From positions 186,001 to 250,000 of the forward strand of contig NZ_CP168083.1 in NCBI RefSeq assembly GCF_049478495.1: 64,000 nucleotides of DNA, written 5' to 3'. The notes under the pieces were generated by a model. The model had not been told where the DNA came from and did no database searches. It saw nothing but the letters and a program-made list of their open reading frames with translations. The translations under genes were made by a program, and so were the position numbers. Positions 17,079-25,403 of the stretch are shown in pieces. This DNA comes from P36-A1 sp049478495. Its GTDB lineage: Bacteria; Bacillota_I; Bacilli_A; JAJDGJ01. Within the stretch, counting starts at the first letter, position 1. Each line of letters opens with the position of its first letter.

Positions 17079-17468
17079 ATGTTTTTATTAAATAAGTATA
17101 AAAATTTAGTTTTTATGTCATTTTTATTAGTTTTAGCGCTCATGTTTTCTGCTAAGGTTGATGCGAAAGTACAATCATTTACTGCAACAACTGGTAGTAC
17201 ATGGGCATATGCATCTTCAAGAAATACTAAAAGTGATACTTTGAAAACTGCATGGGTTCATTGGCAAAGTAGTAGCAAGTCTAAGCACAAACAATGGTTT
17301 AGGGTTGTGAATAGTGATGGTGCAGTCAGAGGAGAATCATTACTTAATTACTTGCAGAATAAGACGTTCAGTACTACTCAGAAAAAAGGTTATTATGCTT
17401 GGCTAAAAACCAAAAGAGAGCATATGATTGATCCAATTACTAAAGTTTCTGGTAGATGGGATCCATAA
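17079..17468 (+). CDS. Small exported protein, cluster B
   Basis: 129 residues. The signal peptide is at residues 1-29 (basic MFLLNKYKN, hydrophobic core, cleavage probably after VDA). The mature protein is about 100 residues, Ser/Thr/Lys/Trp rich, with TWAY, WVHWQSS, KQWFRVVNSDG, YYAWLKTKR and a terminal VSGRWDP. AAAGGAGAG gives a strong ribosome site. It is a remote counterpart of the exported protein of cluster A. The size, signal and adjacent transporter fit a secreted peptide/bacteriocin-like or sensor protein. The design recalls DUF2712-type proteins, which I cannot verify here. Confidence 0.72.
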   Translation: MFLLNKYKNLVFMSFLLVLALMFSAKVDAKVQSFTATTGSTWAYASSRNTKSDTLKTAWVHWQSSSKSKHKQWFRVVNSDGAVRGESLLNYLQNKTFSTTQKKGYYAWLKTKREHMIDPITKVSGRWDP

Positions 17469-17496
17469 AATCTAATTATTTTAAAGGAGATAAAAC

Positions 17497-18387
17497 ATGA
17501 AAAAAATTATTGATAATAATAAAGTGTATATTATACTAACCCTCGTTTTATCTTCTTTTATTTTTATTACATATTTGTCAGAAAATGGTTTTTTTGAAAG
17601 GTTATATATTTTTGTCTTTGATAATAATAATTTTATTGAAAGAAATAAAATGAGTGATGCTCCTTTTTTAAAACAAGGAACAATAGAATATATTAAATAT
17701 ATTTTTGAAGATCAATCTTATAAAAAATTTGATTTTAATATGATTTTTTCTTTCTATTTTTTTCAATTACTAATTCCTTTATTTATGTCTATATCAGCTT
17801 ATCTGAATTTTGAAAAATATAATAATATAGATGTTTACATAATATATAGGGAAAAAAGCTATTTTAAATTTATGTTAAAAAGTATTACTATAAATGCTTT
17901 GAAAATTTCTTCTGCAGTATTTACATCTTTTTTAATCTTTTATATCTTCATGATTGTAGTAAGTAACGGAGAGACATCATTAGATATACATGATTTAAAT
18001 AGCTTGCCTAAAAGTTTCCTTTTAGATTTATTTGGTGGAAGTTTTTATTCTAATAATTTATATTTATATTATTTGATTGAAGGATTTATAAAGTTTTTTA
18101 TGGTTATATTCTCTTATAGTTTATTTGCACAGTCACTAGTATTTATCTTAAAAAATATTAAAGAAATTATATTTGCACCATTTCTATTATATTATGGTTT
18201 GATTATGTTTTCTTTTGTAATAATGGATGCATTTCCTGATATTTCATTATATATAAGTCCTAGTACAATAATGGCTAATTCTGATTATGCAGATCTAAAT
18301 AGTATTATTCTACTTTCAGGCGCATTGATTCCTCTTGTTATAAGTATGATAATTATGTTTTGGAGGTCAAAAAATGCTGAAATATAA
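17497..18387 (+). CDS. Polytopic membrane protein (ABC permease-like), cluster B
   Basis: 296 residues with about six membrane segments: one at the N-terminus (8-26), then near 78-98, 130-155, 192-215, 225-245 and 268-290. The loop after the first segment is long and outside. A GGAG ribosome site lies before the ATG, 28 bases after the exported protein. It overlaps the next membrane gene by 14 bases. It occupies the same place as the protein at 12125 in cluster A. Confidence 0.7.
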   Translation: MKKIIDNNKVYIILTLVLSSFIFITYLSENGFFERLYIFVFDNNNFIERNKMSDAPFLKQGTIEYIKYIFEDQSYKKFDFNMIFSFYFFQLLIPLFMSISAYLNFEKYNNIDVYIIYREKSYFKFMLKSITINALKISSAVFTSFLIFYIFMIVVSNGETSLDIHDLNSLPKSFLLDLFGGSFYSNNLYLYYLIEGFIKFFMVIFSYSLFAQSLVFILKNIKEIIFAPFLLYYGLIMFSFVIMDAFPDISLYISPSTIMANSDYADLNSIILLSGALIPLVISMIIMFWRSKNAEI

Positions 18388-19645
18388 AGAAGCCATGCTA
18401 TATGGTATCATTATTTCATTAATATCACTATTATTTTATATGTTAAAAGCTCATTTTAGTTTTATTAATGTTTATAATAATTATTTTATTACACTAATAT
18501 TAATAGTGTTTGTATTCTTTCTATGTAAAGATAATATTGATCATAATTTGATAATCTATCGATTTAAAAGAAAGATAGACTATTATATTTTTATGTATAG
18601 AGAAAAAATTACATTAGTCGCTTTTTTTTTATTTGTTATAACTGTAGGTAACATCTTTTTTGCCTTATTGAATTCAGAGTATGAAATCATACCGTTGCTA
18701 ATATTTGCCTCAATTGTTTTTTTAACAAACATTAGTTTATTACTATTTTATTACTATATATCATTAAATATAAAATTGGGTAAATATTTATATTTCTTGC
18801 TTTTAATTATTTTTATTGCAACAAGATTTTTTACAAATTTAAAAATCAGTTTATTTAACTATTCAGATTATAATAATTTAAAATATAATTTATTAATCAC
18901 GATTCTTTGTTTTATTTTAGGATTAACGATACTATATTTTAATAATAAGAAGATAAAAATAAAAAAACATACCATATTAATGTGCATTGTAACAATTGTA
19001 TTTTTTATAATTAGATATCGTATTTATGAAGGAAATAACATTACTAGCTTTGAAAACATTGTTGATATATTATTTTATAATAGTGCTGCTGTTAATAAAT
19101 ATGAGACAGTAGAGAATCTATTTTTTACACATATCTATTATGTACTATTCTTTATTATAATTCTATATTATTTAATTAATCAAAATAATTCTAATAGTGA
19201 TTTGTTAAAGTTTTCTATTCATAAACAACAATTAAAAGCTAATATAAGACAAATGTATGTAATGAATTTCATTAACTCATTTATATTAATATTTGCAATG
19301 TTTGTCATTCATTTATTAGTTTATCATTATGTAACTAATTTGCCAGTAACATTTAATGATGTATCTATGTTCTATTATTATTTTAAATTAATCTTAGCTT
19401 TTTCTTTAATTACAAATATTATTAATTTAGCTATTATTTTTAATAAGTACATACATACTATATATATAAATATCGTATTGATTATATTATTAACATATAC
19501 AGATATAACAATAGGTACTAGTATATTATTAAAATCTAGTGTTGCTATATATGATTTTGTTTATATATTAATATTTATTGCTTTACATGTTTTAATTTAC
19601 ATTATATTTATGACAATATACAAAAGAAAGAGGGATATATTTTGA
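18374..19645 (+). CDS. Polytopic membrane protein (ABC permease-like), cluster B
   Basis: 423 residues with about ten membrane segments and short basic loops (for example RFKRKIDYY near 60 and KNKKIKIKKH near 193). No named domain. The ribosome site GGAGG lies inside the upstream gene and the 3' end overlaps the ABC ATPase start by 4 bases, so translation is coupled. It is the counterpart of the 397-residue protein at 10942. Confidence 0.72.
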   Translation: MLKYKEAMLYGIIISLISLLFYMLKAHFSFINVYNNYFITLILIVFVFFLCKDNIDHNLIIYRFKRKIDYYIFMYREKITLVAFFLFVITVGNIFFALLNSEYEIIPLLIFASIVFLTNISLLLFYYYISLNIKLGKYLYFLLLIIFIATRFFTNLKISLFNYSDYNNLKYNLLITILCFILGLTILYFNNKKIKIKKHTILMCIVTIVFFIIRYRIYEGNNITSFENIVDILFYNSAAVNKYETVENLFFTHIYYVLFFIIILYYLINQNNSNSDLLKFSIHKQQLKANIRQMYVMNFINSFILIFAMFVIHLLVYHYVTNLPVTFNDVSMFYYYFKLILAFSLITNIINLAIIFNKYIHTIYINIVLIILLTYTDITIGTSILLKSSVAIYDFVYILIFIALHVLIYIIFMTIYKRKRDIF

Positions 19646-20280
19646 TAGTAATAGAGAATTTAAGTAAAAAATATAAAGATAATATGATTTTAGATAATGT
19701 TAGTATGGTTATAGAAAATGGAAAGAAAGTATTAATAAAAGGGCCAAATGGGGTAGGTAAAAGTGTACTATTAAAGCTTATTGTAGGTTATTCTACTGCA
19801 GATTCTGGAATAATAAAAATAGATGACTATATTTTAAAAAAAGACTATGATTTTATTAATGGTTCTGGTGTAAGTATTAATAATCCTGAATTCAACAAAA
19901 ATTTAAGTGGATTTGATAATTTATGTTATTTAGCTAAAATAAGAAAAATAGCATCTGAAGATAAAATAAAGATATTAGTAGATTATTTTAATATGAATGA
20001 TATTATACATAAAAAATATCGTAATTACTCTTTAGGTACTAAACAAAAGTTAAGAATTATTCAAGCTGTTATGGATAGTTCTAAATATTTAATTTTAGAT
20101 GAACCATTTGATGCTTTAGATAAGAAATCTCAAAAATTAGCAATTGAATTATTTAACACTTATTTAAAAATAAATAAAGATGCATCTATAATCTATACAA
20201 CTCATAATGAAACATTTCATGAAGGTTTTGCAGATGAGATATATGAAATAGATGATTCGAAATTAATAAAGGTAAAGTAG
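19642..20280 (+). CDS. ABC transporter ATP-binding protein, cluster B
   Basis: 212 residues. Walker A is GPNGVGKS (~36) followed by VLLK, the signature is YSLGTKQKL (~128), Walker B is YLILDEPFDALD (~148), and the H-loop is TTHNE. It is paralogous along its length to the ATPase at 10306. The TTG start (19642) overlaps the permease stop; the first codons read MIVIENLSKKY, the expected N-terminus of this family. The LSLG-like signature is typical of bacteriocin-immunity or export ATPases. It probably powers the two membrane proteins just upstream. Confidence 0.88.
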   Translation: MIVIENLSKKYKDNMILDNVSMVIENGKKVLIKGPNGVGKSVLLKLIVGYSTADSGIIKIDDYILKKDYDFINGSGVSINNPEFNKNLSGFDNLCYLAKIRKIASEDKIKILVDYFNMNDIIHKKYRNYSLGTKQKLRIIQAVMDSSKYLILDEPFDALDKKSQKLAIELFNTYLKINKDASIIYTTHNETFHEGFADEIYEIDDSKLIKVK

Positions 20281-20288
20281 GTAAAAAT

Positions 20289-20846
20289 ATGAAAAAGAAA
20301 AAAATTATATATACAACAACAGCTATAACTTTTATAATCTTAATAGCATTCTCAGCTTTCAAATTATTAAAAGATGATTCATTATTTGAAGTTCCAACTA
20401 ATTTAAAACACAATCAAACTTATTATATTAGTTTTACTAAACAAGATATAAAGGATTCATTAACATCTGGAAAACCTAGTAAAGAAGAAGAGGATAATGA
20501 AGGATTAAGCAAAGATCAAGTTCAAGAAATAGATGATAGTAAAAACTCTATGTTTAATTTTGCAAATAAATATTTATTAATATATATTGAAAAAAATGAT
20601 GAAGAAGATCCAGGAAAATTATTTTATAAAATTTCTAAGAAAAAAATTAAAAAGGACAATACCTTTATTGAAACTGAAATTGTTTTTAGCAAAGAAGTAC
20701 CAAGTTATGACTTTAATATTAAGTCATTAGATAATAACCATGAATTTTCAATAATACAATCAGTAACAGATAAAAAAATATATTTAAGTACTGTAGGATT
20801 AAAAAGTGAACCTTTTACAAGTATAGATACTAATATTGTAAAATAG
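20289..20846 (+). CDS. Membrane-anchored extracytoplasmic protein, cluster B
   Basis: 185 residues. There is an N-terminal signal anchor (residues 7-25, after KKKK) and an acidic, Lys/Glu/Asp-rich outer domain (for example KPSKEEEDNEG near 61). No lipobox Cys is present and no family recognised. It follows the ABC ATPase by 8 bases and ends the operon. It has the same position, but not recognisably the same sequence, as the lipoprotein at 9830. Confidence 0.68.
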   Translation: MKKKKIIYTTTAITFIILIAFSAFKLLKDDSLFEVPTNLKHNQTYYISFTKQDIKDSLTSGKPSKEEEDNEGLSKDQVQEIDDSKNSMFNFANKYLLIYIEKNDEEDPGKLFYKISKKKIKKDNTFIETEIVFSKEVPSYDFNIKSLDNNHEFSIIQSVTDKKIYLSTVGLKSEPFTSIDTNIVK

Positions 20847-20879
20847 GCTATTTAATTACAGTAGTTGAAGCATTGCATT

Positions 20880-21130
20880 CAATAATGAAGAAATATACAA
20901 AGTGGCTAATTTAAGCTTATGACTGTATCGTCAATGCGAAGTGCATGTGGTTAATATCATACTAAACCTAAACATCTTATCTATAAAGAAAAAGGATAGA
21001 CTATGTTTGGACCATCATCTTGAATACTATCTAAGTCATTTCTGGATAATACAAATGTAACGCCGTATACAGGACTCGTACATACGGTGGGCAATGGGAG
21101 GGGCAAAAGTGTAATTACTTTCCTTCTAAC
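20880..21130 (+). mobile_element. Degenerate group II intron 3' remnant
   Basis: The stretch around 21062-21093 (GCCGTATAC, then CTCGTACATACGGT) can fold as a domain V-like hairpin: GCCGTAT pairs with ATACGGT. A domain VI-like segment (GGGGCAAAAGTGTAATTAC) follows. The upstream phrases (for example GGACCATCATCTTGAATAC near 21009) resemble sequence usually found before domain V in Firmicute group II introns. No reverse transcriptase frame remains, so this is a relic. The assignment rests on recalled patterns, not an alignment. Confidence 0.5.
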
Positions 21131-21337
21131 CTATTCTTGGAATATAAAACTTGCAGGCTTTAATACTTCTTTTAAATCATTATTATTTAACTTTTCAATA
21201 TGGTTTACTTTTCTAGCATTTGAATCGATTGCTCGTACTTGGTCTAATAATATTTTACCTGCATTTTTATATCCATTTAATTCAAAATATAAATGATAAT
21301 TTCTTTGGGTATTAATTATAAAAGCATCAATTATAAT
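21131..21337 (-). pseudogene. 3' fragment of a PemK/MazF-like toxin gene
   Basis: On the minus strand an open frame without a start codon encodes about 67 residues, including LNGYKNAGKILLDQVRAID and VNHIEKLNNNDLKEVLK, before a TAG at 21131-21133. The KILLDQVRAID block resembles the conserved C-terminal part of PemK/MazF endoribonucleases. The N-terminal half is missing, with a stop at 21338-21340. It abuts the group II intron relic. No antitoxin gene is visible. Confidence 0.5.
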
Positions 21338-21551
21338 TTAGAAAATTTATATACTAAATCATTACTTAAACAAATATGGTTCATTGTCAAATAGGGTGGA
21401 AAATACCTCTATGTATTTAGCTACGAGAAGATAATTGAAATAAAGTTTTGAAAAAACTTGTTCTAAATATTATCAAAATCAGTTTTTTTCTTAAAAAGAG
21501 GAAAAAAGTAGTGAAAATAACGATATTTATCAATTTTTTTAAAGAAAAGTG

Positions 21552-21580
21552 TTTACAAAACGTTATATAAATACTATAAT
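21552..21580 (+). promoter_or_regulatory. Promoter of tRNA-Gly copy 2
   Basis: TTTACA at 21552-21557, a 17-base spacer and a consensus TATAAT at 21575-21580, 15 bases before the tRNA. Confidence 0.9.
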
Positions 21581-21595
21581 ATAAAGGTATCAAAT

Positions 21596-21669
21596 GCGGG
21601 TGTAGTTTAATGGTAGAACTTCAGCCTTCCAAGCTGACTGTGAGAGTTCGATTCTCTTCACCCGCTCCA
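21596..21669 (+). tRNA. tRNA-Gly (TCC), copy 2
   Basis: Identical in all 74 bases to the tRNA-Gly at 3035-3108, including the encoded CCA. It has its own consensus promoter and terminator and stands alone rather than behind tRNA-Asp. The two copies bracket about 18.5 kb of accessory genes. Confidence 0.97.
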
Positions 21670-21684
21670 TTATAAAACTATTAG

Positions 21685-21719
21685 CTCTTAAGTTGCTTAG
21701 GCAAGTTAAGAGTTTTTTT
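21685..21719 (+). terminator. Terminator of tRNA-Gly copy 2
   Basis: CTCTTAAGTTGC (21685-21696) pairs with GCAAGTTAAGAG (21701-21712) with one internal mismatch, followed by seven T. Confidence 0.8.
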
Positions 21720-21765
21720 ATAATTAACTAGCTACTTAAGCTACTTTTTCAGCACTAATTCAATC

Positions 21766-21795
21766 AGGGATAACAATAGTTATTCCTTTTTTTGA
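21766..21795 (+). terminator. Orphan plus-strand terminator
   Basis: AGGGATAAC (21766-21774) pairs with GTTATTCCT (21779-21787) with one G-T pair, then seven T. No gene directly precedes it apart from the tRNA unit. Confidence 0.55.
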
Positions 21796-21837
21796 TGTTT
21801 GTAAACAAGTAAATACACCCAAAAATTAGATAGTAAC

Positions 21838-21866
21838 TAAAAAAATGAAGACTTTATCTTCATTTT
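21838..21866 (-). terminator. Terminator of the third ABC operon
   Basis: AAAATGAAGA and TCTTCATTTT flank a CTTTA loop. On the minus strand a T run follows, about 45 bases after the stop at 21911. Confidence 0.75.
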
Positions 21867-21910
21867 AAGATGATATTATTTTTAATAGGTATAAGAGATG
21901 AATCATAACA

Positions 21911-22462
21911 CTAATATTTTATATACTTTTTCACTATAAAGACAAATAAGTAACTAAATATTACAAATAATAACCAAGTAGAAATATTTAATAAATTTGT
22001 AAAAGTACTTTGATAGTTAATCATAAATAGTAGATAAAGTAATATACATACAAATAGAGTTACTCTCTTCAAAAAAAAGCTTAATAGATATACCATGGAT
22101 GAGAATATACATAAGATAATATAACTATTAAAGTTTAGATTAAATAAATAGCTAAATAGCGTTATTATTAATGCGATGCTAGTGAAATGAAATATATACG
22201 CATTTAATTTATTGTACTCATTTCCATAGATTAAATGGTTTATTTTTTTAGTATTCATAGAATATGTTACTTCTATAATATTTTTGAAGTAAATACTAGA
22301 ATACAATATGTAGATATAAGTAATATCTCTATTAACATTTAAAACATTTGAAAAATTATTAAAGAAGTTAAAATAACAAAATAGAACAATTATTAATGTA
22401 ATAAAGGCTTTTCTATTTATATATAACTCTCTTTTATAATTATTAATAAATTTAAGTTTCAT
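21911..22462 (-). CDS. Membrane protein, third ABC operon
   Basis: 183 residues, with four to six short membrane segments after a basic N-terminus (NNYKRELYINRKAF). No family recognised. It overlaps the upstream membrane gene by 11 bases. With that protein it would form the membrane part of the transporter energised by the ATPase at 23053. Unlike the other two clusters there is no exported small protein gene and no lipoprotein. Confidence 0.68.
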   Translation of the reverse strand: MKLKFINNYKRELYINRKAFITLIIVLFCYFNFFNNFSNVLNVNRDITYIYILYSSIYFKNIIEVTYSMNTKKINHLIYGNEYNKLNAYIFHFTSIALIITLFSYLFNLNFNSYIILCIFSSMVYLLSFFLKRVTLFVCILLYLLFMINYQSTFTNLLNISTWLLFVIFSYLFVFIVKKYIKY

Positions 22463-23066
22463 ATGATCTTATCCTTTTAAGCTTATTTAATATTAAAGAA
22501 AATATTAATGATAAAAAATATAGTGAGATACCAATTAGTGGTATTAATAATTTAATATTACTTAAATTGGTAATACTTATGGGGAAAAATTGAAATAACA
22601 GTATAGTTAAACCACTAAACACCATAACCATAATCATTAGGTACTGACTTCCAAAGGTATAATATGTAAATAATGTTATAGAACAAATTATTATATTTAC
22701 TAGGAACCCAATTATTAGAAAATCTACATTAAACACTAAATATAAAAGTAGTATAAATAAATTAATTATTAGAAAAAATAAATACTTAGCAATGATCCTT
22801 TTAGGCCTGTTTAAATCAAAAAAATGAGCTAAGTAATCAAATTCAATCTCTTCCTCATTTTTAAAAGCAAAAAGAATCAATCCAACATTTAATATTGTAA
22901 GGGATATAACAACTCCTTTACCAAAAGTTGAGATACTAGTATCTTTTTCAATGAAAACCTGAACAAAAAAACTAATTGCCATGAAAATACATACGATTAA
23001 TATTATTTTTCTTGATAGTATGAAGTCTTTTATAATAGAATTATAGTATTGCTTAATCATGTGCAA
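22452..23066 (-). CDS. Membrane protein (ABC-2-like permease), third ABC operon
   Basis: 204 residues with about six membrane segments. The cytoplasmic loop after the second segment carries FKNEEEIEFDYLAHFFDLNRPKR, which resembles the loop of ABC-2-type subunits that meets the ATPase. It overlaps the ATPase gene by 14 bases and the next membrane gene by 11, so the three genes form one coupled operon. Substrate unknown. Confidence 0.68.
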   Translation of the reverse strand: MHMIKQYYNSIIKDFILSRKIILIVCIFMAISFFVQVFIEKDTSISTFGKGVVISLTILNVGLILFAFKNEEEIEFDYLAHFFDLNRPKRIIAKYLFFLIINLFILLLYLVFNVDFLIIGFLVNIIICSITLFTYYTFGSQYLMIMVMVFSGLTILLFQFFPISITNLSNIKLLIPLIGISLYFLSLIFSLILNKLKRIRSYET

Positions 23067-23625
23067 CTACCTCTTTAATATCGATAATTTGATCACTATA
23101 TTGATTTAATTCGGTATCATGGCTTACTCCGATAAAATAAGCATTGTTTTTCTCTAAATATAATTTTAGATAGTTTAAAATCTTTTCCTTAGAATCAATA
23201 TCCAAACTGTAAAGTGCTTCATCAAATATTATAAATTGTGGCTTGAAAGCCATTAAAATACAAATCAATAGTTTTGTTTTTTCACCTGTTGATAAAGTAG
23301 ATATATATTTATTTTTTTTAATATCTAATAAACTTTCATATAGTATCTTATATTCTTGATAATCCCATTTTTCAGTTGAAAGTTTGTATATCTTCTCAAT
23401 TTCATTAATTGTAACATTTGTATAGCCAATATAAGTATCTGGACAATAAACTATACTATTTGAGACATTATCTCTATAATATCTAAATATGTAATTTAAC
23501 AGTGTAGATTTACCACTACCATTTTTACCAATTAAATGGTAAAAAACACCTTTTTCTATATTCAATTTAACAGGGCCCATTTTAAAGCCACCGTTTGATA
23601 TTTGATCTATATCTATTTTAAACAT
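23053..23625 (-). CDS. ABC transporter ATP-binding protein, third ABC operon
   Basis: 190 residues from the ATG at 23625, chosen because GGAG of the ribosome site lies 9 bases upstream; the longer frame from 23646 would translate through that site. Walker A is GKNGSGKST (~32), the signature is the shortened LSTGEKTKL (~113), Walker B is FIIFDEALYSLD (~135; Ala replaces the usual Pro), and the H-loop is VSHDT. The promoter region holds the best LytTR-type repeat in the window (23818-23852), linking this transporter to the island's regulators. Confidence 0.85.
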   Translation of the reverse strand: MFKIDIDQISNGGFKMGPVKLNIEKGVFYHLIGKNGSGKSTLLNYIFRYYRDNVSNSIVYCPDTYIGYTNVTINEIEKIYKLSTEKWDYQEYKILYESLLDIKKNKYISTLSTGEKTKLLICILMAFKPQFIIFDEALYSLDIDSKEKILNYLKLYLEKNNAYFIGVSHDTELNQYSDQIIDIKEVVAHD

Positions 23626-23817
23626 ATTTCTTCTCTCCTTAAGCATGAATTTGATTTACATCGTATAAAGAATCATAGTAGGCCTCTTACTATAGTGTTT
23701 GATGATATCTTTCATATTACCAATTATTGTAATGCTCTTATATTTAGTAATTAAATATAAAGTGAGTATTGCTTTTCTTGAATTATATCATAATTAATAA
23801 TTAAATAATAAACAATG

Positions 23818-23852
23818 TGTCTAATTTGTCACTATTACTGTCTAATTTGTCA
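23818..23852 (-). promoter_or_regulatory. Candidate LytTR operator upstream of the third ABC operon
   Basis: A perfect 14-base direct repeat, TGTCTAATTTGTCA, occurs at 23818-23831 and 23839-23852, a period of exactly 21 bp. It lies about 195-225 bp before the start at 23625. Weaker versions with the same 21-bp period stand before the DUF1430-like gene (8424) and the cluster A exported-protein gene (13395). A TTGACA at 23871-23876 points the other way, toward the hydrolase at 24085, without a clear -10. Confidence 0.7.
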
Positions 23853-24084
23853 ATTTTTGTAAATCTATTCTTGACATAGATAAAGTATTTGTAGATGAAT
23901 AATAATAGGGTTAAAAGAAATAGAATATAAATGAGATAGGTTAAACTAGTGTGATACAGGTTAGAAAGTGTTTAATAATAAAGGATTAGATATTTTTTAT
24001 AATAAGAAGTATCAAAAAAGATATCAATAATATAATCAAATAGTATATAATATTAAGTAACTTTAAAAGAAAAAGGAGATAGAT

Positions 24085-25026
24085 GTGAAAAAGAAAATTA
24101 TAGTTTTTTTAAGCATATTTACAGTATTATTAGTAATTGCTGGTGGTTTTATAGGTAATTATTTTTATGATCTTGCTCTTAATCCTAATACCGATAAAAG
24201 TATGGTATTAAGTGCAGATAATAATGTTATAGAAGGTCAAAAGCTTGATTATGAAGCTAGTAAAAAATGGTATGATTTACAAAATAATAGTGAAGTAAGT
24301 GTAATGTCTAAAGATAATTTGAAATTACATGCCTACCAGGTAAAAAATCATAATGCTAATAAATGGGTAATAGTATTTCATGGATATATGTCTCAGGCCA
24401 ATGCTATGTTTTATACGGCTGCAGACTTTAATGATTTTGGTTACAATGTTTTATTGCCTGATGCAAGAGGACATGGTAAAAGTGAAGGCAATTATATTGG
24501 AATGGGTTGGGATGAAAGAAAAGATGCACTTGTATGGATTGATCAAATAATTAAAAACAATAAAAATGCAGAAATAGTATTATATGGTATCTCAATGGGC
24601 GGAGCTACTGTAATGAATACAGCAGGAGAAAACTTACCAGCAAATGTTAAAGCTATAGTTGAAGACTGTGGTTTTAGTAGTATTAATGATATTTTTGCTT
24701 ATCAATTAAAATCAATATTTAATTTACCTAGTTTTCCTATAATAAATTTTGCTTCTCTTACTACAAAAGTTAGAGCAGGATACTTTTTAGAAGATGGTAA
24801 TACATTAAACCAACTTAATAATGCAAAGGTACCTATGATGTTTATACATGGCGATAAGGATACATTTGTTCCTTTTGAAATGTTAGACAAAGTATATAAT
24901 GCTGCAAATGTAGAAAAAGAAAAACTAATAGTAAAAAAAGCAGGTCATGGACAAGCAAAATCAGTATTAGGTAGCTATCAATATATGAAAAAAGTCAATA
25001 ATTTTTTAAATAAGTATGTTAATTAA
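24085..25026 (+). CDS. Membrane-anchored alpha/beta hydrolase
   Basis: 313 residues. There is one N-terminal membrane segment (4-26) and an outside alpha/beta hydrolase domain. The nucleophile elbow is GISMGGA (Ser ~171), preceded by PDARGHGKSEG near 127. The acid is likely Asp in HGDKDTFVP (~258) and the base His in KAGHGQA (~289). It resembles the YqkD/YkuN-type extracytoplasmic hydrolases; substrate unknown. It starts at GTG with AAAGGAG 7-11 bases upstream. An ATG at 24083 leads directly to a stop. Confidence 0.88.
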   Translation: MKKKIIVFLSIFTVLLVIAGGFIGNYFYDLALNPNTDKSMVLSADNNVIEGQKLDYEASKKWYDLQNNSEVSVMSKDNLKLHAYQVKNHNANKWVIVFHGYMSQANAMFYTAADFNDFGYNVLLPDARGHGKSEGNYIGMGWDERKDALVWIDQIIKNNKNAEIVLYGISMGGATVMNTAGENLPANVKAIVEDCGFSSINDIFAYQLKSIFNLPSFPIINFASLTTKVRAGYFLEDGNTLNQLNNAKVPMMFIHGDKDTFVPFEMLDKVYNAANVEKEKLIVKKAGHGQAKSVLGSYQYMKKVNNFLNKYVN

Positions 25027-25053
25027 AAGGAATGCATAGCATTCCTTTTTTTA
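25026..25053 (+). terminator. Terminator after the alpha/beta hydrolase
   Basis: AAAGGAATG and CATTCCTTT form a 9-bp stem followed by T. A second hairpin, AAGAATGA with TCATTCTT (25062-25083), has its T run on the minus strand. Confidence 0.85.
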
Positions 25054-25083
25054 GACAAAAAAAGAATGAAATTAATCATTCTT

Positions 25084-25403
25084 GAGTATTTTTAATGTTA
25101 TAAATAGTGATAATTTGTATTATTTATTTTGTTATCAATTACTATCATAATCAGACAATTTGAAAGAATGTATTTAACTTGCCAATTATCATTTTGAAAT
25201 AAATGTTATAACATTGTTGTTGCTGCAATAGAATTAATCACAGTTAATGAAATAAATTATTCAATGATTTATTGTTCTTTCTTTTAAGCAAGTTTTTTCA
25301 TTTAGAAAATCTTTGCTTTAATTGTAATGTCTAATTTTGATTAATATAAAATAGCACATATTTAATGATAGAAAATTATATTATTTTAATTTTAGTCTTA
25401 GAT
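25084..25403 (+). other. Gene-free AT-rich spacer
   Basis: Between the hairpin pair and the end of the PH-like membrane protein gene. No supportable ORF, RNA gene or repeat is seen. Confidence 0.4.

Noticed and set aside
12939..17468. Naming the two exported proteins as lactococcin 972 family bacteriocins
   Set aside because: The neighbouring DUF1430-like exporter would suggest it, but neither sequence shows the lactococcin 972 pattern well enough, and each has its own different ABC partner.
21087..21296. A 69-codon plus-strand ORF with an apparent start
   Set aside because: It starts inside the group II intron-like hairpin and is antisense to the PemK/MazF-like frame, which has recognisable residues.
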